55,535 nucleotides of DNA. It comes from Cyanophora paradoxa. Taxonomy: Eukaryota; Glaucocystophyceae; Cyanophorales; Cyanophoraceae. Where the stretch lies: assembly GCA_004431415.1 (NCBI GenBank), contig QPMI01000690.1, positions 1-55,535 on the forward strand, read 5' to 3'. The notes under the pieces are model-generated. The model searched no databases, was not told the origin of the DNA, and was given only the letters and a program-made list of their open reading frames with translations. Of this stretch, positions 29,248 to 40,421 are shown piece after piece (within the stretch, counting starts at the first letter, position 1; each line of letters begins with the position of its first letter). A program made the position numbers and the translations under genes.

Positions 29248-32200
29248 ATGTTCTCCGTGGTGACAGACACCTACGAGAGGGCCGAGTTCCAGGGGCCCTA
29301 CGGGTGGACGGGCCTGGTCGTGCTCCGCACGGACGCGGGGCCGAGCGTCTGCGTACCCGAGCTCAGGCGCCTCATCGCGTTCACGGGGGGCGACGCGCGC
29401 CTCGGGGAGACCTTTGGGGTCCCGACGCGGCCGCTGCGGGATGAGAACACGATCCTCCTCCTGGAGCACCTCGCCGCCCTCCCCCGCAAGCACTACGACG
29501 CGCAGGAGCGCCCGCCGCACGTCCTCGCCCTGCGCTACGTCGAGACGGTCATAGGCAACTCGTGGGAGCGCTCGCAGGACGTGCGCATGCCCCGGGCGGC
29601 GGCGGAGCTCTATGCGGCGCTGGAGAGGAGAAAGCAGGGCACCTTGCAGCGGCTCGAGATGCAGTTGATTCGGACCGGCGGCGATCGGCTCCTGGCCGTC
29701 CGGGCGCGGCGGATCGAGACGCCGGAGCTGCAGTGGTGGATCCCGCTCGCGAGCCTCGCCGAGGCGGCGTACGGCGACTCGCGCAGCACGAACTGCGTGC
29801 GCCAGGAGATCGTGAGGAAGCACCCCGACCTCGCGGTGGGCGGGCCTCACCGGTTCGAGGCGAGCACGCGGACGGTGGGGCGCGAGCGGCTCGCCCTCCT
29901 GACCCGCACCCTCGTCCACTACGGCGGCCTGGGCGCTGACGTGGCGACGTACGGCTCCGCGCGCCGCTGGGCGTTTATCAGCGCGCTGGGGTGCGAAAAG
30001 GTGCTGGCGGGGCTGCCGGACCGGGCCCCCGGGCTCGCCGCCGAGTTTAAACGAGCGCGGCTCCTCCTGGAGGGGGCCGACCCCGCGACGCTCGACTCGG
30101 CCCCGTCGCTGCCGCTCGCCCCGGCCCCGCGCGTCTCCATCTTCGGACGCAAGACCTGGCTAAAGGTGAGCGGGGCCTCGGCGAGGTGGGGGGTAGGGAG
30201 GCGGGGAAGGGGGGGGGAGGGAGGGGGGGGGTACCGACCACGCCGCAGGACGCCGAGATCGCCAACGTCCTCTCGCTCCTGCTCCTCCGGGCGCACGCGG
30301 GGGACAAGGTCAGGGCCCTGTACCCCATGCACGTCGAGATTCTCGCCTCGCTCCTCCGGCGGTACGCGCGCGCCGACGAGGCCAGGCGCGCGCGGGGAGC
30401 CCTTGGCGCCGCCGAGCGCGGCGCCTGCGTGCTCTGCCCCGTCAGCGTGGGCAACCTGCGGCGCGGCGGGGAGCGCACAAAGGGATGGGCCTCGGGCGGC
30501 CACTGGACCCTCCTCGCCGTCGACGGGAGCGCGAAGCGCGTGGGGTACTGGGACTCGCTCGGCGCGGACCCCGAGCCGAAGCTGCAGCACGCGGCGATGG
30601 CGGCCTTTCCGCGCTTCCCGTTCGTCGTCCAGACGGGCGGCCGCCTGCAGGTGGGGGACGGGTATCAGTGTGCGCGCTCGCCCCGCCCCCCTCCTCCGGC
30701 CCCCTCCCCCGCGCGCCCGCGCCCCCCCTCACCTCGCCGCCGCCGCCGCCGCCGCCGCAGGCGGGCCGTGGACCCTCTGGTTCGCCGAGGTGAAGACGCA
30801 AGAGGTGCTCACGGGCTTTCCCTGGTCCGACGAGATCGAGAGCGGGTGCCTCTCGTACGTGTACCCTGGCGAGGCTATCTCGTCGGCGATCGCGGCGGAG
30901 AACGGGCGGTTCATCGCGGAGAAGCGCGAGGCGTACCGGACGATGCTGGAGAGCGGCGTCGTCGACCAGGCCGTGGCGCTCTTCGACGAAGACTCGCTGC
31001 CGGACGCGGAGCGCGTCGTCCTCCCCGCCGTCCCCGCCACGGCCGCCGCGGCGGCGGCGGCGGCCGCCGCCGCCGCCAAGTCCGTTCGAAAGGCCGGCAA
31101 GGCCGCGGCCGCGGCGGCGGCGGGGGGGCCCTCCATCACCGTCCTCTCCTCGTCCTCGTCCTCGCCGTCCTCCGAGGACGGCGGAGAGGGAGACGAGGAC
31201 GGGGAAGAATCCGAGGGGCGCGCCGACGGGGACGGGGCCGACGCGCCGGCGGGGACAGAGGAGGCCCTCGCCGAAGAGGTGCACGAAGATGGGGAGCCGG
31301 GGGCCGAGCGGCTCGCGCCCTACGCCCTGCGCGAGTCGGAGATGTCACGGGAGCTGAGGAACCAGCTCGCGGCGTTTCAGACGTGGCGCACCTCGGCCCT
31401 CAACCCCGACCGCCAGGGCGGCGCCGCCGAGCGCTCGACGGTCCTCGTCAACGACGTCGGCACGATCTGCCGCCTGCTGGGGTACGTCAAGGAGCGCGAA
31501 CAGGTCGGGCCGCTCACGATGGACCTCTTCGCGCGCACCGATTTCGTGGAGATCTACCTCCGCTTCCTCGGCTACCTCCGCTCCGAGCGCAGGCTCGCGG
31601 CCGGCACCCTCGCGGGGTACACGCAGAGCGTGATGCAGGCCTACGCGTTCGTTCACAGCCGAACCGCCGGGGCCGAGGCGGGGGCCGATCGAGAGGGTCC
31701 GCACGCCCGCCCGCTCCGGAACCTGAAGACGCAGTTGGAGAAGGAGAAGAAGCAGCAGCGGGGGTGGAGGAAGCGCGGACCGAACTGGGTCTCGTTCGAG
31801 GCCGTCCTCTCGGCGCGGCGCGAGGCCCTCGAGGCGTTCGAGGCGGCGCCGCTCGAGCGGGACAGGGCCCTCGCCCTCCGCGAGGCCGTGCTCATCGGGT
31901 TCCTGAGCATCACGCCGGCCCGCGTGGGGGTCGTGCGGCGCCTGCAGATCGGTCAGACGCTGCGGCGCGACGGCGGCGCGTGGGCGATCTCGCTCACCGA
32001 GATGCGGCACGAATCGGGGGAGCTGGTGTCGAAGACGGCCAAGTCGCACGGCGCGATCACGGTCCCCATCGCCAGCCCGCTCCAGGCCCCCCTCGAGACC
32101 TACGTGGAGCGCTACCGCGGCCTCCTGCTGCCCGCCGGGCGCGCCGACGAGGGCTGGCTCTTCGCCTCGAGCAACGGCACCTGCCTCTCGGAGAGCGGGT

Positions 32201-33698
32201 GGGCCGTCTTCGTGCGCAGGGTGATGCTCAAGTACGTGGGCCTCCCGATCACTGCGAAGACGATGCGGGCGATCATCACGACGCACGTGCGGGAGCAGGC
32301 GGCGGCGAACCTGATCGAGAACGAGACCGCGGCGGCCGTCGTCGAGGGCGTCGCCCGCCTCCTCGCCCACACGCCCCAGACGGCGACCCTGCACTACGAT
32401 TACGGGGCGCGCCAGCGCTCGGCGGCGAGCGCCGTGGCGTACCTCGAGCGCCTCGCCCTCCAGCACGAGGCGCGGTCCAGGGGCTCGGCGTCGAGCCCCA
32501 CGGGCCTCCCGGGCGCCTCGTCGTCGGCGCCCCCGCCGCCCCCGCCGCCGCTGCCGCCGCCGCCGCCCTCCCTCCCCCTGGAGGCCCTTCCCGAGCCGCC
32601 TCCAGATCCCGACCCCCGCGCAGCACCCTCCTCCTCTTCCTCCTCCTCCTCGCGATCCGCGCGCGCAGAGGGCCCGGCGCCGTCGCCCGCCGTTGCGGCG
32701 CGGCCGGCCCGCGGCGCGGCCGCCGGGGGGAAGGAGAGCGGGGCGAGGGCCGGGCCGGGGAGCGCCGGGAGCTCGGGGTCGGCCCGGGCCGCCCAGGAGA
32801 GCACCGAGACGAGTTCGGGGTCGCAAGAGGAGGAGGCGGAAGAGGAGGAGGAGGAGGAGGAGGAAGAGGAGGAGGGGGAGGAGAGCGGGTCGTCCGCCGA
32901 GCGGCCCCGGAAACCGAAGCGCTTCCACTGGCAGCGCCGCCGCCTCGACCCGGGGGACCAGATGGAGCTGGACCTCGCCCGGGGCGAGGGCCGCTACTGC
33001 GAGACCTGCAAGCGGGTAAGGAACTCCCCGCCCGCGACCCCCCGAGCACGCGCGCCGCGCACCCTCACCGACTGTAGATCTTCCAGACGGCCGGGGGCGC
33101 CCGCCAGCACGCCCGGAGCTGTTCCGGCGGGGCGAGCCGCACGCGGGAGAGGCGGGGAGGGGGCGCGGGGCACGGGCGAGGGCGCGGGCGGGGTGCGGGG
33201 TCGCCCGCGGCCCTCCCCGCCCCCGTGCACGTCGCGCAGCCGGCTTCCGAGGGGCCCCCGCCTCCGACCTGGCACCTTCGGTGGGTCAGCGCGAGCCCGT
33301 ACCCCCCCGGGCAGGTCGCGGCGGCGATGGCGACGCACTCGACGGACCCGCTCCCGCGGACGGTCTTTGCTCGGCTCGTCCAGACCGTGCGCCTCCCCAG
33401 CGGCGAGTTCGAGTCCCGCTGGGTCGTGCTGCGGCGCTTCGGGGCCTTCTGGACGCCGGGCTCCGAGGGCAGCGCGCGCGAGTGGAGGGGGGTACGGGCG
33501 CTCGCGCCCGTCGACTACGACGCGAGAAACGGGAGCGTGGACATCAGGACGCCCGCCGCCCGCATCTCCGACCTCCTCGGGCTCGGCTCCGGCACGCGGG
33601 CGCCGTCGCCGCCGCCTCCGCGGTCCGGGGCGGGAGCCCGGGGCGAGGGAGGGGCCTTTCGGCCGCGGGGCCGGCCCCGGAAGCGCCCGGGTACCTGA
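29248..33698 (+). CDS. Ulp1-like SUMO protease fused to tyrosine recombinase and C2HC zinc finger, four exons
   Basis: Exons 29248-30165, 30249-30669, 30761-33015, 33078-33698 give 1,404 residues in one frame with no correction. Introns: 83, 91 and 62 bases, all GT-AG. The first 290 residues are unassigned. The protease (C48) domain starts at FGRKTWLK, with His391 (GHWTLL), Asp408 (YWDSLG) and Cys447, which is created by the second splice (GDGYQC|GPW). An Ala/acidic linker follows. The recombinase spans about 620-1010: Arg834 (SITPARVGVV), Lys874 (TAKSHGAITV), Arg949 (KTMRAI, with Lys where His is usual), His983 (LLAHTPQ) and Tyr992 (LHYDY), nine residues apart as in XerD and Cre. A C2HC finger (Cys1193, Cys1196, His1209, Cys1213) is also completed by splicing. 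The tail is basic. Likely acts in the nucleus on DNA and on SUMO-like conjugates. Confidence 0.88.
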
Positions 33699-35188
33699 CT
33701 CGGGGGGTCGGTTCGGGCCCCAGCGCCCCAGGCTTGCGGACGCAGCCGGCGCGGTGCGCACCATCGGATCCGCCGTGCTCGAGAGGGGCGGGCAAAACTC
33801 CAACGGGGTCCTGGGGCGAAGGTCGGCTCCGGAGGGGAGGGGGGGGTACGGGTACTTTGTGCGCACCCCCCACGGCGTGCCGCACCTCGTTCGATCGGGA
33901 ATGACAAGGAGAGTGCGGAGAGGCGGTCGGCGGGCCTCGGGGGTGCCGGGGTCGAGGGGTAGATCGAAAAAACTGCGCGGGGCCGGTCTCGGGACGGGAT
34001 GGGCGGCAGCGCGGGGCCGGAGGGGCGAGCTTAAAGCGCACCGACGGTGCTGGGCACAACCGGAGCGCCCCGACCCGCGATCGGGCGCGGTCGGGGGATG
34101 ATGGAGCCCGCCGATCCTCCGTGCCTGCCCGAACCGACGGACCGCCCGCCCGCAGAGGCTCTGCGCCCCCTCCCGCGCGTTCTCCCGCCCCCGCGACCGG
34201 ATCCAAAGCGCCAGAAGCGCGCGCCGTGGCGGAGCAGGGGCCCGCGCTGAGCGGGCGGGCGGGCGGCTGCGGCGCCGCCGCGGGGCGCCTGGTCGGGGAG
34301 GCGGCTGCGACTCCTGCGAGCCATGTCAGAGCGTAGCGGGGTGGAATCGGTGCCGAAATCGCACGCGGGCACGCCTCGTCCTCGGAACGCGTGGGGAGCA
34401 GTCGGATGGCGCGGTCGAGCGGGCTGCGACGGATCGAGGAGCACGTGGGCGCGAGGGAAGAGCGATCGGGATGGATCGGGGCGCGAGGCGCCGCCGGCCG
34501 CTCGCTGTGCGCCGATCGGTGCGCTCGGGGGTTGGGCGCCGGAACAGCACGGTCGAAGCACTCGAATGTGGACGAGCAGGCCGGCCGCGTCCGCAGCAAA
34601 CACGAATCTCGCCGCGAGAGCTCCCGGGGTACGCGGCAGCGGGCGGGGTACAAGGGGATCGTGCTATGCCCGGTCCGCCTGTAGTGTGCGTAAAGCTTAA
34701 GGCCGACGAACCCACAAAGTACGATTGGCCGGCCGTCGAGGCACCTCGGAGCCGAGCCGTCACGAGGTCCGCGCAGCCGCACGCCCGGACGTGCTCTATC
34801 GCCCCCGATCCGCCGCGCATCGTTGAACGGTCCGCCAGGGGAGCGCCTCGACCGCCTGCGCGGCTCCGCCTCGCCGCGGCGGTTATCGTTGCGAGGTGAG
34901 CGGCGCGGGACGCGCCGTCGCGACTTTGGGAGCTCGAGACGCGACGGTCGTTGGTTGAATGTCCCGTCTTCCCGCAGGAACGGCACTCGCCCCGCCCGCG
35001 GGCGCCCCGACCCTGATCACTCGTGCTGGCCATGGCGCGTGCGCGCGCCGCGAGCGCGCCCGTCGCCGGCCCGTCCGCCTCGCGACTCGGCTCGCGTTTG
35101 TCCCACGACCCCTCGCACTCCGTTTGCCGAGCGCCGCTGCAGAGGTTCTCGCGCCCGTACGCGTGCGGCGGGGCCCTGAGGGGCGCGC
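33699..35188. other. GC-rich spacer without an assignable gene
   Basis: Several overlapping frames are open on both strands because of composition, none with a recognisable motif or supporting promoter. Few tandem repeats; the right inverted-repeat arm starts at its end. Confidence 0.4.
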
Positions 35189-37080
35189 GGCGAGTTTCCA
35201 GCGGGGTCCAGATTTGGAGGCGGGGTACGGGACCGCCCTTCTCCTCGCCCGCCCTCGGCTTCTCACGCCCGTGCAGCGGGGCCCTGAGGGGGGCGCGGCG
35301 AGTTTCCAGCGGGGGAGGGTCGGGTCTGGAGACGGGTACGGGACCGCCCTTCTCCTCGCCCGCCCTCGGCTTCTCACGCCCGTGCAGCGGGGCCCTGAGG
35401 GGGGCGCGGCGAGTTTCCAGCGGGGGAGGGTCGGGTCTGGAGACGGGTACGGGATTCCCCTTCTCTCCCTCGCCCTCGGCTTCTCACGCCCGTGCAGCGG
35501 GGCCCTGAGGGAGGCGCGGCGAGTTTCCAGCGGGGGAGGGTCGGGTCTGGAGACGGGTACGGGACCGCCCTTCTCCTCGCTCGCCCTCGGCTTCTCACGC
35601 CCGTGCAGCGGGGCCCTGAGGGGCGCGGGGCGAGTTTCCAGCGGGGGAGGGTCGGGTCTGGAGACGGGGTACGGGATTCCCCTTCTCGCGCTCGCCCTCG
35701 GCCTCTCACGTCCGTGCAGCGGGGCCCTGAGGGGGGGCCCTGCGAGTTTCCAGCGGGGGAGGGTCGGGTCTGGAGACGGGGTACTGGATTCCCCTTCTCT
35801 CGCTCGCCCTCGGCTTCTCACGCCCGTGCAGCGGGGCCCTGAGGGGCGCGCGGCGAGTTTCCAGCGGGGGAGGGTCGGGTCTGGAAACGGGGTACGGGAT
35901 TCCCCTTCTCTCGCTCGCCCTCGGCTTCTCACGTTCGTGCAGCGGGGCCCTGAGGGGGGCGCGGGGCGAGTTTCCAGCGGGGGAGGGTCGGGTCTGGGGA
36001 CGGGGTACGGGATTCCCCTTCTCTCACTCGCCCTCGGCTTCTCACGTCCGTGCAGCGGGGCCTTGAGGGGCGCGGGGCGAGTTTCCAGCGGGGGAGGGGC
36101 GGGTCTGGAGACGGGTACGGGATTCCCCTTCTCTCACTCGCCTCGGCTTCTCACGCCCGTGCAGCGGGGCCCTGAGGGGGCGCGGCGAGTTTCCAGCGGG
36201 GAGGGTCGGGTCTGGAGACGGGGTGCGGGATTCCCCTTCTCTTTCTCGCCCTCGGCTTCTCACGTCCGTGCAGCGGGGCCCTGAGGGCGCGGGGCGAGTT
36301 TCCAGCGGGGGAGGTCGGGTCTGGAGACGGGGTACGGGATTCCCTTCTCTCCCTCGCCCTCGGCTTCTCACGCCCGTGCAGCGGGGCCCTGACTGGGGCG
36401 CGGCGAGTTTCCAGCGGGGGAGGGTCGGGTCTGGGGACGGGGTACGGGACCGCCCTTCTCCTCGCTCGCCCTCGGCTTCTCACGCCCGTGCAGCGGGCCC
36501 TGAGGGGGGCGCGGCGAGTTTCCAGCGGGGGAGGGTCGGGTCTGGAGACGGGGTACGGACCGCCCTTCTCCTCGCTCGCCCTCGGCTTCTCACGCCCGTG
36601 CAGCGGGGCCCTGAGGGGGGCGCGGCGAGTTTCCAGCGGGGGAGGGTCGGGTCTGGAGACGGGGTACGGGATTCCCCTTCTCTCCCTCGCCCTCGGCTTC
36701 TCACGCCCGTGCAGCGGGGCCCTGAGGGGGCGCGGCGAGTTTCCAGCGGGTCCGGGTCTGGAGGCGGGGTACGGGACCGCCCTTCTCCTCGCTCGCCCTC
36801 GGCTTCTCACGCCCGTGCAGCGGGGCCCTGAGGGGGGCGCGGCGAGTTTCCAGCGGGGGAGGGTCGGGTCTGGAGACGGGGTACGGGACCGCCCTTCTCC
36901 TCTCCCGCCCTCGGCTTCTCACGCCCGTGCAGCGGGGCCCTGAGGGGGCGCGGCGAGTTTCCAGCGGGGAGGGCGGGTCTGGAGATGGGGTACGGGATTC
37001 CCCTTCTCTCCCTCGCCCTCGGCTTCTCACGCCCGTGCAGCGGGGCCCTGAGGGGGCGCGGCGAGTTTCCAGCGGCCTCC
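35189..37080 (+). repeat. Array Y: about 18 units of ~110 bp (right arm of inverted repeat)
   Basis: Unit: GGGGCCCTGAGGGGGGCGCG, GCGAGTTTCCAGCGGGG, GGGTCGGGTCTGGAGACGGG, GTACGGGATTCC or GTACGGGACCGCCC, CTCGCCCTCGGCTTCTCACG, CCCGTGCAG. The end (CTTCTCACGCCCGTGCAG) looks like an intron 3' end and GGG|GTACGGG could serve as donor. Reverse complement of the array at 18235-18770, but much expanded. Frames through it are repeat translations. Confidence 0.9.
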
Positions 37081-37084
37081 TCGT

Positions 37085-38040
37085 ACCTTCTGGAGACTCG
37101 CCACCACACCCGGTGAGAGGGGGAGCGCTAGAACTCTGACCGTACCCCACACCCCCCTACCCGCCCCCCGAGACTCGCCGCCGCCCCGAAAGAGAGCGGC
37201 GCTTAATCTCTGACCGCACCCCTAGTCGCCTCCCTCCCGCCCCCCTTGGAGACTCGCCGCTGCCCCCCCAGAGAGAGAGAGTGGCGCTTAATCTCTGACC
37301 GTACCCCCACTCCCCTCCCCCTCCCCCCCTGGAGACTCGCCGCTGCCCCCCCGAAGCAAACAGCTCTATAATATTGACCGTACCCCCAGCTCCCTCCCCC
37401 CTCCCCCCCTGGAGACTCGCCGCTGCCCCCGAAAGAGAGCGGCGCTTCATCTCTGACCGTACCCCACCTACCTCCCCCTCCCCATTGGAGACTCGCCGCT
37501 GCCCCCCAGAGAGAGAGAGAGAGAGTGGCGCTGAATCTCTGACCGTACCCCCACCTACCTCCCCCCTCCCCCCCCTGGAGACTCGCCGCTGCCCCCGAAA
37601 GAGAGTGGCGCTGAATCTCTGACCGTACCCCCAGCCCCCTCCCCCCTCCCCCCCTGGAGACTCGCCGCCGCCCCCTCGAAGCAAACGGCTCTCGAATTTC
37701 GGGCGTACCCCCCACGTACCCCCTCGTTCCAACTCCCCCGGGAGACTCGCCGCCGCCCCCGAGAGGGCGACGCTAGAAGCTCGGCCGTACCCCCAGCTAC
37801 CCCCTCCCTCCCTCCCCCCCCCCTCTGGAGACTCGCCGCCGCCCCCCGAGAGAGAGCGGCGCAAAAGTTCCGAGCCGTACCCCCGGGCAGCCCCACCCCA
37901 CCCACCCCCTGGAGACCCGCCCGACGCCCCAGAACGAGCGAGCTTCGGCGCCCCCTGGGCCATCGGCGCGGGGCGCATGGCGCCCCTGAAACTCCTCTAC
38001 CCCCTGCCTCTTGCGGCGCGGTACCCCCCTCTCTCTCGCT
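37085..38040 (-). repeat. Array X' and single-copy end of the right inverted-repeat arm
   Basis: About eleven units of ~82 bp with GGAGACTCGCCGCYGCCCCC, GAGAGAGYGGCGCT and CTCTGACCGTACCCCC, the reverse complement of 17545-18230. From about 37910 to 38038 it continues as the inverted copy of the non-tandem sequence at 17421-17545, which shows the two arms descend from one module rather than from unrelated arrays. Confidence 0.88.
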
Positions 38041-38332
38041 TGATCGCCTTGCGGGCGCGACGTCGCGACGACGGGGTTCCCTTGGCGCGCGCAGATCCCT
38101 CGCCGAGGGCCCGCAGCCGCACCGCGCTCCGCGGCCGGCCGTGCGCCCGCGCCCCGCCCCCGCCCCGCCCCCGCCCCACCCCCAGCGCCCTCCCCCCTCG
38201 CCCCCTCCCCTCCCCCCCGCCCCCCCCCCACCTCCGCTCCCCCTTTTCCTCCCCGCTCCGTGCGATCGACTCGAATAAAAGGGACCCGATCCGCGTTGGC
38301 CCCCGGGGGCGAGAAGAGCGGGGCGGGGCGGA
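38041..38332 (+). promoter_or_regulatory. C-rich spacer and TATA box (38274-38282)
   Basis: Long C runs near 38150-38240, then AATAAAAGG 50 bases before the ATG at 38333. Confidence 0.6.
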
Positions 38333-40141
38333 ATGAAGGCGGGCCGGGCCGCGGACCTCCTCCCCCCCGAAGCCCCGCCGGCGGCCCCCGATGCGGCGGT
38401 CGCGGTGCTCCTCTCCGGCGACCCCCTCTTCTACGCCGCCGTCCGAGCGCGCCGCCAGAGCGCGCGGAGGCGGCTCGACGACGTGGAGCCGGAGGAGAGG
38501 ACGCGCTGCCTCTACCCCTCGCTGCACCGGGCGCGCCGCACCGTACCGGCCGACCTGGCGCCCTTTTTCCGGTCCTCCGGGGCGCCGCCGCTGCTCTCCG
38601 TTTCCGCCCTGCGGCCCGGGAGAGCGCCTCGCTCGTGCTCGCCCCGTCGGCCGAGTGGGCCGTCGTCCACAGCTACGAGACCGACGGGTACCGCATCGTT
38701 CCCGTCCTCGCCGGCGAGCGGCCGGCGGTCGAGCCCGAGTCCGCGCCCCCGTGCCGGGGGCGCCGAGCTGGGGGCCCGCGGCGGGGGATCCCGGCATCCT
38801 CTTCGGCCTCTGCGACGGAAGCGTCGCCCTCTACCGGCGCGGGACCTACCGCGTCGTGCCCCCGGGGGCGGCCCGCCCTACACCACGCCGGGGCCCTGGG
38901 AGCGTGGGGGCCGCCGCGGCCGCCATCCCCGCCCGCCGCGTGCGGCGCATAGCGGCCCTCGACGAGCGCCGGGTCGCGGTGGCGGTCGGGGGGAGCGAGA
39001 GCGTGCACGTGGTGGACCTGGAGACGGGGCGCTGGGAGCCCGTCTTCCGCAACTCGCACGCCTGGCTCGTCGACATGGCGGGGGACGAGCGCGGGCGCCT
39101 CTGGCTCGAGTACACGAACACGGTGGCCGTCCGCGAGCCGGGCCCCGGCGGGGCCCTCTGCGTCCGCGCCCCCTGGCCCCGCGTGGCCCCTCCCCCCGAC
39201 GCCAGCCCCTGGGTCGTACACTCCCCCGGGGGTACCCGGTACTGGTGGTGGGCGGCGCGGTGCTGCCTCTGCGCGGGAGAGTCAGAGGGCGGGACGCGCA
39301 CACGACGCTGCGCGACGTCGTCTCCGTGCGCTACCTGCTCCCCGTCGGGGAGGCGAGGCTGCTCGCCGCCTGCCAGCGCAACTCGTTCGTCTGGGAGCCG
39401 CGGCGGCGCCGCGTCGCGTCCCTCGTCCCCCTGACCCCCGACGCGCCCCCCTCCTGGGCCGCGCCCGGGCGCGAGTCGTACCTGAGCGTCTCGCACTCGT
39501 CCTCGTACGTGCTGGGCCTCGCGACGGGCCCCGCCTCCTGGAGGCCGTTCAGCCCGAAGACGGGGGCGTGGTACCCCGAGGAGCCCGTCGCCGAGACGGC
39601 CGCCCGCCCCGATCTCTTCGAGACGTTTGGCGTCCCCGTGAGCACGTACGCCCACGCGAGCCGCCGCGGCTCCGTCCTCGCCCTCTACCGGCGCCCCCGC
39701 TACGATTCGGTCGCCGCCGGCCGGGGTACGAGCGCGGTCGACGTCTTCTGGCCCCAGCGGGGCCTGCGGGCGGGGCCCTACCGCGTCCCCTTTCGCGTCG
39801 AAGGCTCGGTCGCCGTGCACCGCGGCGTGCGCTTCACCCCCGACGAGCGAGCGATCGTGATCCCCAGCGCGACGGGGTACAGCATCTTTCCCCTCCCCTA
39901 CGCCCCCTCGGATCCGAATTCGAGCGCCTCGGCGGTCTCGAGCTCTAGATCTTGTTCACGATCGGCCGAGCTGGAGGGGCCGGGCGCAGAGCCTGCGGCG
40001 CCGCCGGCCGCCGCCGCCGGCACCGGCACCGACACCGGATCTAGGTCCGGATCCGGAGACGTCGACGCGATTGGCGTGCCGCAGGAGCCCGCGCGAGAAA
40101 CTCTAGCTAGGCAGGCGCCGGCATGCGCAGGCTTCATCTGA
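38333..40141 (+). CDS. Propeller-like protein of unknown function (frame errors)
   Basis: About 600 residues across three frames; corrections are needed near 38620, near 38760, near 38870 and near 39230, in G/C runs. Repeated beta-strand patterns such as RRIAALDERRVAVAVGG, VHVVDLETGRWEPVF, RGRLWLEYTNTVAV and LLAACQRNSFVWEPRRRRV resemble WD/Kelch-type propeller blades, each with a hydrophobic strand, turn and aromatic. The C-terminal 80 residues are Ser- and acid-rich with a different codon style (CTCTAGATC, GGATCCGG). No enzymatic motif. A propeller could be a substrate-binding partner for the ubiquitin-type proteins, but that is a guess. It may be related to the small protein at 13895. Confidence 0.6.
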   Translation: MKAGRAADLLPPEAPPAAPDAAVAVLLSGDPLFYAAVRARRQSARRRLDDVEPEERTRCLYPSLHRARRTVPADLAPFFRSSGAPPLLSVSALRPGRAPRSCSPRRPSGPSSTATRPTGTASFPSSPASGRRSSPSPRPRAGGAELGARGGGSRHPLRPLRRKRRPLPARDLPRRAPGGGPPYTTPGPWERGGRRGRHPRPPRAAHSGPRRAPGRGGGRGERERARGGPGDGALGARLPQLARLARRHGGGRARAPLARVHEHGGRPRAGPRRGPLRPRPLAPRGPSPRRQPLGRTLPRGYPVLVVGGAVLPLRGRVRGRDAHTTLRDVVSVRYLLPVGEARLLAACQRNSFVWEPRRRRVASLVPLTPDAPPSWAAPGRESYLSVSHSSSYVLGLATGPASWRPFSPKTGAWYPEEPVAETAARPDLFETFGVPVSTYAHASRRGSVLALYRRPRYDSVAAGRGTSAVDVFWPQRGLRAGPYRVPFRVEGSVAVHRGVRFTPDERAIVIPSATGYSIFPLPYAPSDPNSSASAVSSSRSCSRSAELEGPGAEPAAPPAAAAGTGTDTGSRSGSGDVDAIGVPQEPARETLARQAPACAGFI

Positions 40142-40421
40142 TATATCGATATCGATTGAATTTCGACGACTCGGCGAGTACCGTAGTACATGCGCGCGAT
40201 CGGGGCCGGACACCAACGCGATTATAAATAAAAACATCAATCATAAAACTTGCGAGCGAGCGAGCGGGTCGAATCGAAGAGGAAGGTAGGATGATAAATT
40301 TGGTCAAGGCCCGAAAGGAATTCGAAACGAACAGGCACATGCCATGATGGCCGGCAGCCTCGAACAAACAGGATCAAACAGAAAAGGAAATTCGAAACGG
40401 GACGAGGAACGCATCTAGAGC
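40142..40421. other. AT-richer spacer between convergent genes
   Basis: ATATATCGATATCGATTG follows the stop codon, and ATTATAAATAAAAACATCAATC near 40220 could hold poly(A) signals (AATAAA) for the plus-strand gene. No gene. Confidence 0.4.

Noticed and set aside
29216-29265. Upstream ATG as the start of the protease-recombinase gene
   Set aside because: It is out of frame and meets a stop after 15 codons; it may be an upstream ORF but not the start.
34959-36284. 441-codon frame on the plus strand
   Set aside because: From about 35190 it merely translates the 110-bp repeat and has no start context or domain.
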